A stretch of DNA of 64,000 bases from AC-32 sp963717725 (GTDB lineage Bacteria > Actinomycetota > Thermoleophilia > Gaiellales > Gaiellaceae): positions 1 to 64,000 of the forward strand of contig CAVQWS010000019.1 in NCBI GenBank assembly GCA_963717725.1, read 5' to 3'. The notes under the pieces are model-generated. The model was not told where the DNA came from and did no database searches. It saw only the letters and a list, made by a program, of their open reading frames with translations. Every line of letters begins with the position of its first letter. The first letter of the stretch is position 1. The translations under genes and the position numbers were made by a program. Shown in pieces: positions 1 through 7,527 of this stretch.

Positions 1-51
1 CGGCCGCTCGCAACAGCTGAGAGGCAGCGCGCGAGGCGTACACTCCGCCCC

Positions 52-1227
52 ATGAGGCCCGAGACGCTCACGCGCCGGGTCGGGGCGGGGTTGTCCGTCT
101 CACCCGAGGCGGCGGAAGCTGCCGGTGAGGCTGCGCGCGAAGCCGCCGCGGCGCTCGGCGGCGCCCCCGTCGACCTGGCCTTCCTCTTCCTCTCGCCCGA
201 CCACTTCGGCGGCGCCGAGGAGGCGCTCGAGGCCGTCGAGGAGGAGCTCCAGCCCGCGCACCTGCTCGGCTGTGTGGCCGAGGGCGTGGTTGCGCGTGAC
301 CGCGAGCTCGAGGACGGTCCCGCCGCGGCCGTCTGGGCCGCGTCGCTGCCGGACGCTGTGATCGAGACGTTCCAGAGCGTCGCCCTCGATACCGACGAGG
401 GCGTCGCCGTGACCGGGATTCCGAACCTCGACGACGCCGACCTCGTCACGTTGCTCGTCGACCCGTTCACGTACCCCGCGGCCGGCTTCCTCTCGAAGCT
501 GAACGAGGAGGAGGCCGCGGTGCCGCTCGTCGGCGGGCTCGCGGCAGGCGACGGCGAGCCCGACACTCAGGCGCTGTTCCGTGACGGCGAGGTGCTGTAT
601 GAGGGCGCGGTCGGCGCCGTGCTCCGAGGCGTGCCGGTGCGCACGGTCGTCTCGCAGGGCTGCGAGCCGGTCGGTCGCGACTCGGTGATCACGAACGCCG
701 AGGAAAACGTCGTCTTCGAGCTCGCGGGCGAGCCGGCGCTCGAGCGGCTGAAGGGCGACCTCGGCACGCTCACGCCCGAGCAGGAGCGCAGCGCCGCGCG
801 CGGCGGCGTGCTCGCCGGCCTCGTGATTGACGAGAACCGCGCCGACTACCGGCGCGGGGACTACCTAATGCGCGGGCTCGTCGGCGTGGACGAGGAGACC
901 GGCGCGCTGGCGGTCGGCGAGGCGGTGCGCATCGGCCAGACGCTGCGCTTCCACGTCCGCGATGCGGACTCGGCGGACGCCGACCTGCGCGAAAACCTCT
1001 CGTCCGCGCTGAACGGTGAGCGGGCCGCGGGCACGCTGCTCTTCACCTGCAACGGTCGCGGCACGAACCTCTTCTCGGCCCCGGATCACGACGCGCGCGT
1101 GGCCGCCGAGCTGCTGGGCGGCGACTCGCTGGCCGGCTTCTTCTGCGCCGGCGAGATCGGCCCGGTCGGCGGCAAGCCGTTCCTACACGGCTTCACCGCG
1201 ACCGCCGCGATCTTCCTCGAGAGCTAG
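52..1227 (+). CDS. FIST domain protein (FIST_N + FIST_C)
   Basis: The 391-residue product matches the FIST sensory family in length and order: an N-terminal FIST domain (about residues 20-215) and a C-terminal FIST_C domain (about 220-380) with the typical NGRG-N-F and GFFCAGEIGP-like segments near the end. FIST proteins are predicted small-ligand sensors, often cytoplasmic and tied to signalling; the ligand is not known. There is no signal peptide or membrane segment. A TACACT element at 39-44 lies 7 nt before the ATG and no Shine-Dalgarno is present, so the mRNA is probably leaderless. The stop codon overlaps that of the convergent LysE gene in a shared CTAG. Confidence 0.85.
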   Translation: MRPETLTRRVGAGLSVSPEAAEAAGEAAREAAAALGGAPVDLAFLFLSPDHFGGAEEALEAVEEELQPAHLLGCVAEGVVARDRELEDGPAAAVWAASLPDAVIETFQSVALDTDEGVAVTGIPNLDDADLVTLLVDPFTYPAAGFLSKLNEEEAAVPLVGGLAAGDGEPDTQALFRDGEVLYEGAVGAVLRGVPVRTVVSQGCEPVGRDSVITNAEENVVFELAGEPALERLKGDLGTLTPEQERSAARGGVLAGLVIDENRADYRRGDYLMRGLVGVDEETGALAVGEAVRIGQTLRFHVRDADSADADLRENLSSALNGERAAGTLLFTCNGRGTNLFSAPDHDARVAAELLGGDSLAGFFCAGEIGPVGGKPFLHGFTATAAIFLES

Positions 1228-1832
1228 ACGCCCTCCGCGGCGACGCGGATGCCGAGCGCGACGAGCACCGCGCCTGTCAGCGCCTCGATCGCGCGCCACG
1301 GACGGGAGCGGCGTAGCAGCTCGCTCGCCCGCGAGACCGTCAGCGCATAGGCGCTCAGCCACATCAGCGTGAGGGCGCAGAACAGCGCCCCGAGCGCGAA
1401 CAGCGCGACGAACGAGCCGTGCGGTGCGAACTGGGGGAGCAGGCTCGTGAAGAAGACGGCCATCTTCGGATTGCCGAGATTGCTGAGCAGCCCCTGCACG
1501 AGCGGCGGGGTCCGCAGGCGCGGCTCCGGCGACACCGTACGCCTACGTGTGAACGCCGAGCGCAGCGAGGTCAGCCCGAGGTAGAGCAGGTAGGCCGCGC
1601 CGGCGACGCGCAGCGCCAGGAACGCCGGCTCCCACGCATGCAGGAGCGCGACGAGCCCGACGCTGGCTGCGAGCGCCCAGACGAGCTGCCCGAGGGCGAC
1701 GCCGGCGGCGGTGTGAACCCCACCGCGCCGCCCCCGGGAGAGCGTGTTGCGGATCGTCAGCGCCGTGTCCTGACCAGGCGTGGCGATCACGAGCGCCGAG
1801 ACGGCGAGGAACGCCGCCGCGTGCGCCAGCAC
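1224..1832 (-). CDS. LysE/RhtB family amino-acid exporter
   Basis: A 202-residue, almost wholly hydrophobic protein with about six membrane segments. It carries the family signature ATPGQD near residue 19 followed by a basic GxxxGxxxAxG helix, and the second-half motif LLSNLGNPK near residue 115. LysE/RhtB proteins export amino acids or small metabolites across the inner membrane; the substrate cannot be read from sequence. The GTG start at 1832 abuts the msrA stop codon, so it appears to be the last gene of an msrB-msrA-lysE operon. It converges on the FIST gene with a 4-nt stop overlap. Confidence 0.88.
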   Translation of the reverse strand: MLAHAAAFLAVSALVIATPGQDTALTIRNTLSRGRRGGVHTAAGVALGQLVWALAASVGLVALLHAWEPAFLALRVAGAAYLLYLGLTSLRSAFTRRRTVSPEPRLRTPPLVQGLLSNLGNPKMAVFFTSLLPQFAPHGSFVALFALGALFCALTLMWLSAYALTVSRASELLRRSRPWRAIEALTGAVLVALGIRVAAEGV

Positions 1833-2324
1833 TTAGGCGCTCTCGGCGAGCGCCGTCGTGCAGCTCGAGCGGCCGCGCTTCTCGAGGTACTGCTGGTGGT
1901 AGTCCTCGGCGACGTAGAACGTCTGCGCGGGCTCGATCACGGTCACGACCGGCTTGCGGTAGCGGCCGGAGGCGTCGAGTTCGGCCTTCGAGCGCTCGGC
2001 GGCCGCGCGCTGCTCCTCGTCCTCGTAGAAGACGACGGAGCGGTACTGGTCGCCGACGTCCCAGCCCTGCCGGTTCATTTGCGTCGGGTCGTGCTTGCCC
2101 CAGAAGACCTCGAGCAGCTCCTCGTACGAGACCCGCTCGGGGTCGTAGGTCACCTGGACGACCTCGGCGTGCCCAGTCTTGTGCGAGCAGACGTCTTCGT
2201 AGGTCGGATTGTCGAGCGTACCGCCCTCGTAGCCGACCTCCGTCTTGGTGACGCCGTCGACCTGCCGGAACGCGGCCTCGACGCCCCAGAAGCAGCCCGC
2301 GCCGAACGTTGCCTTCTTCTCCAC
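1833..2324 (-). CDS. msrA: peptide-methionine (S)-S-oxide reductase MsrA
   Basis: Reduces the S-epimer of methionine sulfoxide in proteins with thioredoxin. The nucleophilic cysteine sits in GCFWG at residues 10-14, followed by conserved YxGGxxxNPTYxxV and KHDPTQxNRQGxDxGxQYRS segments. I chose the GTG at 2324 (163 residues): it starts right at the conserved core, has GGAGGAGG upstream, and its G is shared with the TAG stop of msrB (TAGTG). A longer reading frame reaches 2432 but only adds sequence antisense-like to msrB. Cotranscribed with msrB, which handles the R-epimer. Confidence 0.95.
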   Translation of the reverse strand: MEKKATFGAGCFWGVEAAFRQVDGVTKTEVGYEGGTLDNPTYEDVCSHKTGHAEVVQVTYDPERVSYEELLEVFWGKHDPTQMNRQGWDVGDQYRSVVFYEDEEQRAAAERSKAELDASGRYRKPVVTVIEPAQTFYVAEDYHQQYLEKRGRSSCTTALAESA

Positions 2325-2716
2325 TACTCCTCCTCCAACTTGAGTGCTGCCGAATTGATGCAGTAACGCAACCCGGTCGGGTGCGGCCCGTCCGGGAAGA
2401 CGTGGCCGAGGTGGCCGCCGCAGTCGGCGCACATCACCTCGGTGCGCGTCATGCCGAAGCTCCTGTCACTCTCCTCATCGATCGCCTCCGCGGTGGCCGG
2501 CGCGGAGAACGCGGGCCAGCCGCAGCCGGAGTCGAACTTCGCGTCGGAGACGAACAGCTCGGCCCCACAGCCGGCACACCGGTAGGTGCCCGACTCGAAC
2601 GTATGGTCGTACTCGCCGGTGAACGGGCGTTCGGTGCCCTTCTCCCGCAGAACGCGGTACTGCTCGGGCGACAGCTCGGCCCGCCACTGCTCTTCTGTTT
2701 TCTGGATCTTGGTCAC
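2324..2716 (-). CDS. msrB: peptide-methionine (R)-S-oxide reductase MsrB
   Basis: A 130-residue MsrB that reduces the R-epimer of methionine sulfoxide. The structural zinc is held by two CxxC pairs (Cys47/Cys50 and Cys96/Cys99), and the catalytic cysteine is Cys119 in RYCIN. The GCGWPAF and GHLGHVFPDGP signatures are intact. It begins with GTG and is the first gene of the msrB-msrA-lysE unit; msrA starts on the last base of its stop codon. The protein is cytoplasmic (no signal peptide). Confidence 0.96.
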   Translation of the reverse strand: MTKIQKTEEQWRAELSPEQYRVLREKGTERPFTGEYDHTFESGTYRCAGCGAELFVSDAKFDSGCGWPAFSAPATAEAIDEESDRSFGMTRTEVMCADCGGHLGHVFPDGPHPTGLRYCINSAALKLEEE

Positions 2717-2895
2717 GTTGAACAGTCTTGCAAGAGCGCGGTTCGTTACAGCAGGCGTCCCTCGAATGAGGGATTTCCGCGGTCAACATCCGCGCATCGC
2801 GCTACTCTCGCAGAGCGCGAAGGAAGACTGACGTTCGTCGTTCCTGCGGCCCACAACCTGCTGGTAGCGGGCAAGGAGGGCACATCGGTAGCTGG

Positions 2896-4116
2896 TTGTC
2901 CTGGGTACTCGTCGCCGTCGGGGCTTGGGTAGCGACCTCGGCGGTCATCGCTTTGCTCTTCGGGCGCGGGGCCTGGCTGATGAAGAGCTCGCACGAGGAA
3001 CTGCCGGATCTCGAGCCCATCAGCCTGCCCGCAGCGAGCATCTGGCCGACCGGCCGCCAGCGAATCCTCCTGGTGGACGACGACCCCGGCCTGAGGCTCC
3101 TGCTGCGGACGACGCTCGCCGCGGACGAATACGCGATCAAGGAGGCGGGCTCCGCAGAAGAGGCCGCGGAGCTCGCCCGCTTCTGGCAACCGGCGCTGGT
3201 TGTGCTCGACGTCAACCTGCCGGGAAGTAGCGGTCTTGTCTTCGGCAAAGAGCTGAAGGAACGGAGCACGTACGGCTCGCCGCACGTCGTCCTGCTCACG
3301 GGTGGAGAAATGAGCAAAGAGGAGGCGCGCGCCGCTGGAGCCGACGTGTTGCTGCGCAAGCCGTTCAGCCCGCTCGATTTGATGGGCGCAATCGACAGCG
3401 CGCTACAGAACGAAGTCTTGCTCCAGGCGAGCGCCGAGGCCGGCCCGGACCAGCTGCTCATCTATGCGCGCGACCTGAGGGAAACCGTCCAGGCCGAGCG
3501 CGCGCAGCGCCGGCTGCTCCAGCAGGCCTACCGCCAGACGATCACCACGCTGACCGACGCACTCGAGGCGAAGAGCGAGGCGACCGGCCACCACGGCCTT
3601 CGCGTCCAACGCTACGCGGTCGAGCTGACCGAGGCGGTCGAGCCGCGCTTGCTCGACGACCCGAGCCTCGAATACGGCTTTCTGCTGCACGACATCGGCA
3701 AGATCGGGATCCCGGAGGGAATCCTCGAGAAGCGCGGCGCACTGGAGGCGGAAGAGCGTCGGGTGATGCAGCGGCATCCCCTGATCGGCACCGAGCTGCT
3801 GGCGGGCGTGCCGATGCTCGAAGGCGAGGGCCTGCAGGTCGTCCGCTCGCACCACGAGCGCTGGGATGGACAGGGCTACCCCGACGGGCTCCGCGGAGAG
3901 GAGATCCCTCCGGTCGCGCGGATCTTTGCCGTCGCCGACACTCTCGATGCGATGACCACCGACCGCCCGTACCGCCGGCGATGCAAGTGGGAGCAGGCGG
4001 TCGACGAGATCCTGCGTGAGAGCGGTCGGCAGTTCGACCCGATGGTGGTCAGGGCATTCGCCACGCGCGCGCAGCGGCTGCACCGGACGCAGCAGGAACT
4101 GGCCAAGACCGCATGA
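2896..4116 (+). CDS. membrane-anchored response regulator with HD-GYP phosphodiesterase domain
   Basis: A 406-residue protein: one N-terminal membrane helix (residues 4-23), a REC receiver domain (about 55-172), a helical linker and an HD-GYP domain (about 210-400). REC residues are the acidic pocket Asp61-Asp63, phospho-acceptor Asp105 and Lys155. HD-GYP residues include the HD pair at 265-266 in LLHDIGK and HHExxDGxGYP at 319-329. The family hydrolyses cyclic di-GMP; the receiver implies control by an unseen histidine kinase. The membrane anchor before a REC domain is uncommon. The only fitting start for the membrane segment is TTG at 2896. The 179 nt upstream hold a short TCCCTC-GAAT-GAGGGA hairpin at 2758-2773. 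Confidence 0.88.
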   Translation: MSWVLVAVGAWVATSAVIALLFGRGAWLMKSSHEELPDLEPISLPAASIWPTGRQRILLVDDDPGLRLLLRTTLAADEYAIKEAGSAEEAAELARFWQPALVVLDVNLPGSSGLVFGKELKERSTYGSPHVVLLTGGEMSKEEARAAGADVLLRKPFSPLDLMGAIDSALQNEVLLQASAEAGPDQLLIYARDLRETVQAERAQRRLLQQAYRQTITTLTDALEAKSEATGHHGLRVQRYAVELTEAVEPRLLDDPSLEYGFLLHDIGKIGIPEGILEKRGALEAEERRVMQRHPLIGTELLAGVPMLEGEGLQVVRSHHERWDGQGYPDGLRGEEIPPVARIFAVADTLDAMTTDRPYRRRCKWEQAVDEILRESGRQFDPMVVRAFATRAQRLHRTQQELAKTA

Positions 4117-4130
4117 GCTGACGAAAGAGA

Positions 4131-4149
4131 CCACGGCGGAGCGCCGTGG
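4131..4149 (+). terminator. hairpin after the HD-GYP gene
   Basis: Perfect 7-bp stem (CCACGGC/GCCGTGG) with a 5-nt loop, 15 nt after the stop codon. There is no T-tract, so intrinsic termination is plausible but unproven. Confidence 0.5.
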
Positions 4150-4526
4150 TAACGGCTAGCCCGGGATCACCGTGATGGTTCTCGCAGCGAACGTCGCGGT
4201 GCCTGAACCGACCAGCTTGTCACGCCGGCGAAGGCGTGGGCTCCAGGCGGGCAACAAGGCTGATACAGCCCACTCGTGCATCGGGATGCCTGTCCACGAG
4301 GAGGACGTAGGTCATCTGGTTTGTTCAAGGGGGCGGCCTGAGGGCCGCCCTCAGTCGTGCGGGGCCTCGACGCCGCGACCTGGCCGGCGCGGCTCACGAT
4401 GCGGCATCGACGCTCCTCCAGTTCGTTCGCGGGAAGCGCGTCAACCCAACGATGGGGCTCATGGGGGGAACCCGGGTTTCCCCCATGAAACGAGCCAGCG
4501 GCGCGAAGCGCCGCTGCGAAGTGAGT
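4150..4526. other. non-coding stretch rich in stem-loops beside tRNA-Val
   Basis: About 380 nt with no convincing gene. Elements seen: CACGCC/GGCGTG (4221-4238); an alternative stem GTGGGCT (4236-4242) with AGCCCAC (4267-4273) that competes for the same GTG; CTCGTG (4273-4278) with CACGAG (4295-4300) enclosing GCATC/GATGC; a perfect 8-bp stem with TGAG loop (4331-4350); a 28-nt near-perfect palindrome from CATGGGGGG to CCCCCATG (4460-4487); and AGCGGCGC-GAA-GCGCCGCT (4497-4515). The last could terminate the minus-strand tRNA transcript. The 4215-4350 part looks like a structured RNA; no known family was recognised and its strand is unclear. Confidence 0.45.
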
Positions 4527-4598
4527 GGGCGGTACTGGGCTCGAACCAGTGACCCCCAGCTTGTCGAGCTGGTGCTCTCCCAACTGAGCTAACCGCCC
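4527..4598 (-). tRNA. tRNA-Val (anticodon GAC)
   Basis: A complete 72-nt cloverleaf on the minus strand: 7-bp acceptor stem GGGCGGT/ACCGCCC, D arm GCTC/GAGC, anticodon stem CCAGC/GCTGG with loop TCGACAA (GAC at its centre), and T arm ACTGG/CCAGT with loop TTCGAGC. The 3' CCA is not encoded (ACTC follows the acceptor stem). Confidence 0.96.
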
Positions 4599-4610
4599 TT
4601 GGGACGTTCG

Positions 4611-4616
4611 ATTGTA
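4611..4616 (-). promoter_or_regulatory. -10 element of the tRNA-Val promoter
   Basis: TACAAT on the minus strand, 12 nt before the mature tRNA 5' end, a good match to TANNNT in a GC-rich setting. No clear -35 hexamer was seen. Confidence 0.5.
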
Positions 4617-4663
4617 GCCGGGCAGGACCGCGCGCGCCGAGGCGGAACCTATGCTTCGTGGCT

Positions 4664-5239
4664 GTGAACCAGCGCACCCGTTCAGCCTGGGCGCGCAGGC
4701 CCGACGTCCGGATCGGCGCGGTGATCGCGGTCGCGGCACTCGTGGCCTTGGTGGTCTGGCTGCTCGTCCGCGGAGGCGGCTCCGACTCGTCCGGCCAGCC
4801 CTCGGCCGAGCCGATCACGCCAACGGCGGCGTCGCCCGCGCACATCCGTGACCTTTCGGTGGAGAGCGGCCGGCCGATCTACTGGCTCGGGCCGGAGGAG
4901 GACAAGGTCTACGAGCTCCAGCGCACCGCGCAGGACCGGGTCTACGTCCGCTACCTGCCGCCGGACGTGAGCGTCGGGACGACGTCGGCCGGCTACCGGC
5001 TTGTCGGCACCTATCCCGTCCCAGGCGCCTACAACGTGCTGAAGAGCCTGGCGAAGACTTCCGGCGAGTCGTCGTTCGCCGCGCCGCGCGGCGCGATCGC
5101 CGTCTACAGCAACTCGCGGCCCACGAACATCTACCTCGCCTATCCCGGTTCCGACGTGCAGATCGAGGTCTACGACCCCTCGGCGGCGCAGGCCCGCTCG
5201 CTCGTCGCGTCGGGGCGGGTCGTCCCGGTCGGTAGCTGA
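4664..5239 (+). CDS. membrane-anchored extracytoplasmic protein of unknown function
   Basis: Not recognised as a named family. A short basic N-terminus is followed by one membrane helix (about residues 17-37), a Gly/Ser/Pro linker and a roughly 140-residue extracytoplasmic domain rich in beta-type sequence (YWLGPEEDKVYELQ, YVRYLPP, VYSNSRPTNIYLAYPGSDVQIEVYDP). The domain has the look of a small beta-sandwich. I start at GTG 4664 because TATGCT at 4650-4655 lies 8 nt before it (leaderless pattern); GTG 4658 would add two residues. The next gene starts on its stop codon, so the two are translationally coupled and probably act together at the membrane. Confidence 0.6.
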   Translation: MNQRTRSAWARRPDVRIGAVIAVAALVALVVWLLVRGGGSDSSGQPSAEPITPTAASPAHIRDLSVESGRPIYWLGPEEDKVYELQRTAQDRVYVRYLPPDVSVGTTSAGYRLVGTYPVPGAYNVLKSLAKTSGESSFAAPRGAIAVYSNSRPTNIYLAYPGSDVQIEVYDPSAAQARSLVASGRVVPVGS

Positions 5240-7527
5240 CGGCGCTACTCGTCTCCTGGCTCGCGTTCCCGCTCGTGCTGGCGGGGCTCTCGTTCGGCTG
5301 CGGCCAGCTGCTCGAGCTCGCCGCCGGGGCGAAGCTGCCGCGGCCGCTGCGCGTGCCGGTCGGCCTCACCGTCGTAGTCCTCGCGGCGCAGTTCGCCACG
5401 CTGACAGACGCGACCGCCGAGCTCGCGGGCCCGCTGGTCGTGGTGCTCGCGGTCGCCGGGTTCGTCCTCGCACCGCCGTGGCGCACGCGCCTGGAGGGCT
5501 GGGCGTGGGCCGCGGCGGGCGGTGTCTTCGCCGTCTTCGCCGCACCGATCGTGCTCTCCGGGCGCGCGACCTTCGGCGGCTACATCAAGCTAGACGACAC
5601 CGCCACCTACCTGGCGATGACCGATCGGGTGATGCAGCACGGCCGCAGCCTCGTGGGCCTCGCGCCCTCGACCTATGAGGCGACGCTCGCCACCACGCTC
5701 GCGATCGGCTACCCGACCGGGAGCCTGATGCCGCTCGGGGTCGGCCACCAGCTGCTCGCCTACGACAGCGCCTGGCTCTACCAGCCGTACCTCGCCTTCC
5801 TGGCGGCGTTGCTGGCGCTCACGCTCTACACCGTGCTGGAAGGAACGATTCCGTCGCGGCCGGCGCGCGCGGGCGCGGCCTTCCTCGCGGCCCAGCCGGC
5901 GCTCCTCTACGGCTACGCGCTCTGGGGCGGGATCAAGGAGCTCGCAGGCGCGCTGCTGCTCGCGCTGATCGCAGCGCTGCTGCCGTGGACGCTCGCGCCC
6001 AAGCGCGGGCCGCGCGCCGTGCTGCCGCTCGCCGCGGCGTGCGCGACGCTCGTCTGCGTCCTCAGCCTGCCGGGCGCCGTCTGGCTGGTGGCGCCGCTAC
6101 TCGCAGGCGGGGTCTTCCTGCTGCTCCGGCACCCGACGCGCTCGCTGCTGGTGCGCACAGGCTGGTTCGCGGCGGCCCTCGCCGTGTTCGCGATCCCGGC
6201 CTTCGTCGCGGCGGTCGACTGGCTGCCGAAGATCGGCGCCTTCGACAAGGAGACGAACCTCGGCAATCTGATCGGCCCGCTGAGCGGCTGGCAGCTGTTC
6301 GGGATCTGGCCGGTTGGCGACTTTCGCGTCGACCCGCACGACCTCACGCCCGTCTACGTCCTGATCGCCGTGGTCATCGCCGCCGGGGTGGGCGGGCTCT
6401 GGTGGGCCTGGCGCCGGCGCGCGTGGGAGTTGCTCGTCTACGTGACGACAGCAGTGGTCGGCTGCCTGATCTTCGTCGGGATCAGCTCGCCGTGGGTCGG
6501 CGGGAAGACGCTGGCGATGGCCTCGCCGGCCGTTCTCGCGGCGGCCTTGGCGGGGGCCGGGGCGCTGCTCACCAGCAGGCGGATCGTCGAGGCCGGCGTG
6601 CTGGCGCTCGTGATCGCCGGCGGCGTGCTCTGGTCGAACGTCGACCAGTACCACGACGTCTGGCTCGCGCCGCGCGGCCAGCTGCACGAGCTCGAGACGA
6701 TCGGGCACGAGTTCGCCGGCGACGGACCGGCGCTGATGACGAACTACGAACCGTACGGCGTGCGCCACTTCCTGCGTGGGCTCGACCCCGAAGGCGCCTC
6801 GGAGCTACGGCGCCGCTTCGACTACCTCGTCGACGGGACGACGCTCGACAAAGGCGCCTCCGCAGACATCGACCGCATCCGCGACGACCAGGTCCAGGTC
6901 TACCGCACCCTCGTGCTGCGCCGCGGGCCGGCCGCGAGCAGGCCGCCGTCGGACTACCGGCTCGCCTGGAGCGGCCGCTGGTACGAGGTCTGGCAGCGTC
7001 CGGTCCATCCGGCCAGGACGATCGCCGCGCACGTGCCGCTCGGCGACGCGAGCCAAGCCGCGGCGGTGCCGTCCTGCGCGCGCGTGAAGGCGCTACGCGG
7101 CTCGCTCCTGGTCGCGCCGACCCGGCCGAAGGCGATCGGCCTCGGCGCACCGCCCCTCCGGGGAACGCAACTCCTGCGGGTGAGCGTGCCGGTCGACGGC
7201 ATCTACACCGCCTGGCTGGCCGGCGACTGGTTCGGGAACGCCTCGATCTCGATCGACGGCCGCAAGGTCGGCTCGCTGCGCGAGGAGCTGAACTGGCCCG
7301 GCCTCTACACCGAGCTCGGTTCGACGCCGCTGACGGCCGGCAACCACCTCATCGGCGTCAGCTACGAGCCGGGCGGCTGGCACCCGGGCAGCGGCGGCAC
7401 GCCGTTCGCCTTCGGGCCGGCGGCGCTGAGCATGGCCGACCAGCGCGAGCCCGTGATCCACGTCGCGCCCGCCCGCGCCGACAAGCTTTGCGGGCGGCGG
7501 CTCGACTGGGTCGAAGCGCTCCGCTAG
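5236..7527 (+). CDS. large multi-pass membrane protein, possible GT-C type glycosyltransferase
   Basis: About 763 residues: roughly eleven membrane helices in the first 450 residues, then about 300 extracytoplasmic residues with beta-sandwich character. The first extracytoplasmic loop holds an acidic pair (KLDDTATY), where GT-C lipid-dependent glycosyltransferases usually place a catalytic DxD or ED. This supports, but does not prove, a glycosyltransferase role. The start is probably CTG at 5236, whose TG is shared with the TGA of the preceding gene (CTGA); it restores a full first membrane helix. The first canonical start is GTG 5275, which would cut that helix. The stop overlaps the convergent acetyltransferase in CTAG. 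Confidence 0.55.
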   Translation: MTALLVSWLAFPLVLAGLSFGCGQLLELAAGAKLPRPLRVPVGLTVVVLAAQFATLTDATAELAGPLVVVLAVAGFVLAPPWRTRLEGWAWAAAGGVFAVFAAPIVLSGRATFGGYIKLDDTATYLAMTDRVMQHGRSLVGLAPSTYEATLATTLAIGYPTGSLMPLGVGHQLLAYDSAWLYQPYLAFLAALLALTLYTVLEGTIPSRPARAGAAFLAAQPALLYGYALWGGIKELAGALLLALIAALLPWTLAPKRGPRAVLPLAAACATLVCVLSLPGAVWLVAPLLAGGVFLLLRHPTRSLLVRTGWFAAALAVFAIPAFVAAVDWLPKIGAFDKETNLGNLIGPLSGWQLFGIWPVGDFRVDPHDLTPVYVLIAVVIAAGVGGLWWAWRRRAWELLVYVTTAVVGCLIFVGISSPWVGGKTLAMASPAVLAAALAGAGALLTSRRIVEAGVLALVIAGGVLWSNVDQYHDVWLAPRGQLHELETIGHEFAGDGPALMTNYEPYGVRHFLRGLDPEGASELRRRFDYLVDGTTLDKGASADIDRIRDDQVQVYRTLVLRRGPAASRPPSDYRLAWSGRWYEVWQRPVHPARTIAAHVPLGDASQAAAVPSCARVKALRGSLLVAPTRPKAIGLGAPPLRGTQLLRVSVPVDGIYTAWLAGDWFGNASISIDGRKVGSLREELNWPGLYTELGSTPLTAGNHLIGVSYEPGGWHPGSGGTPFAFGPAALSMADQREPVIHVAPARADKLCGRRLDWVEALR

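Noticed and set aside
4150..4526. 6S RNA, tmRNA, SRP RNA or RNase P RNA
   Set aside because: None of the conserved core motifs of these RNAs is visible.
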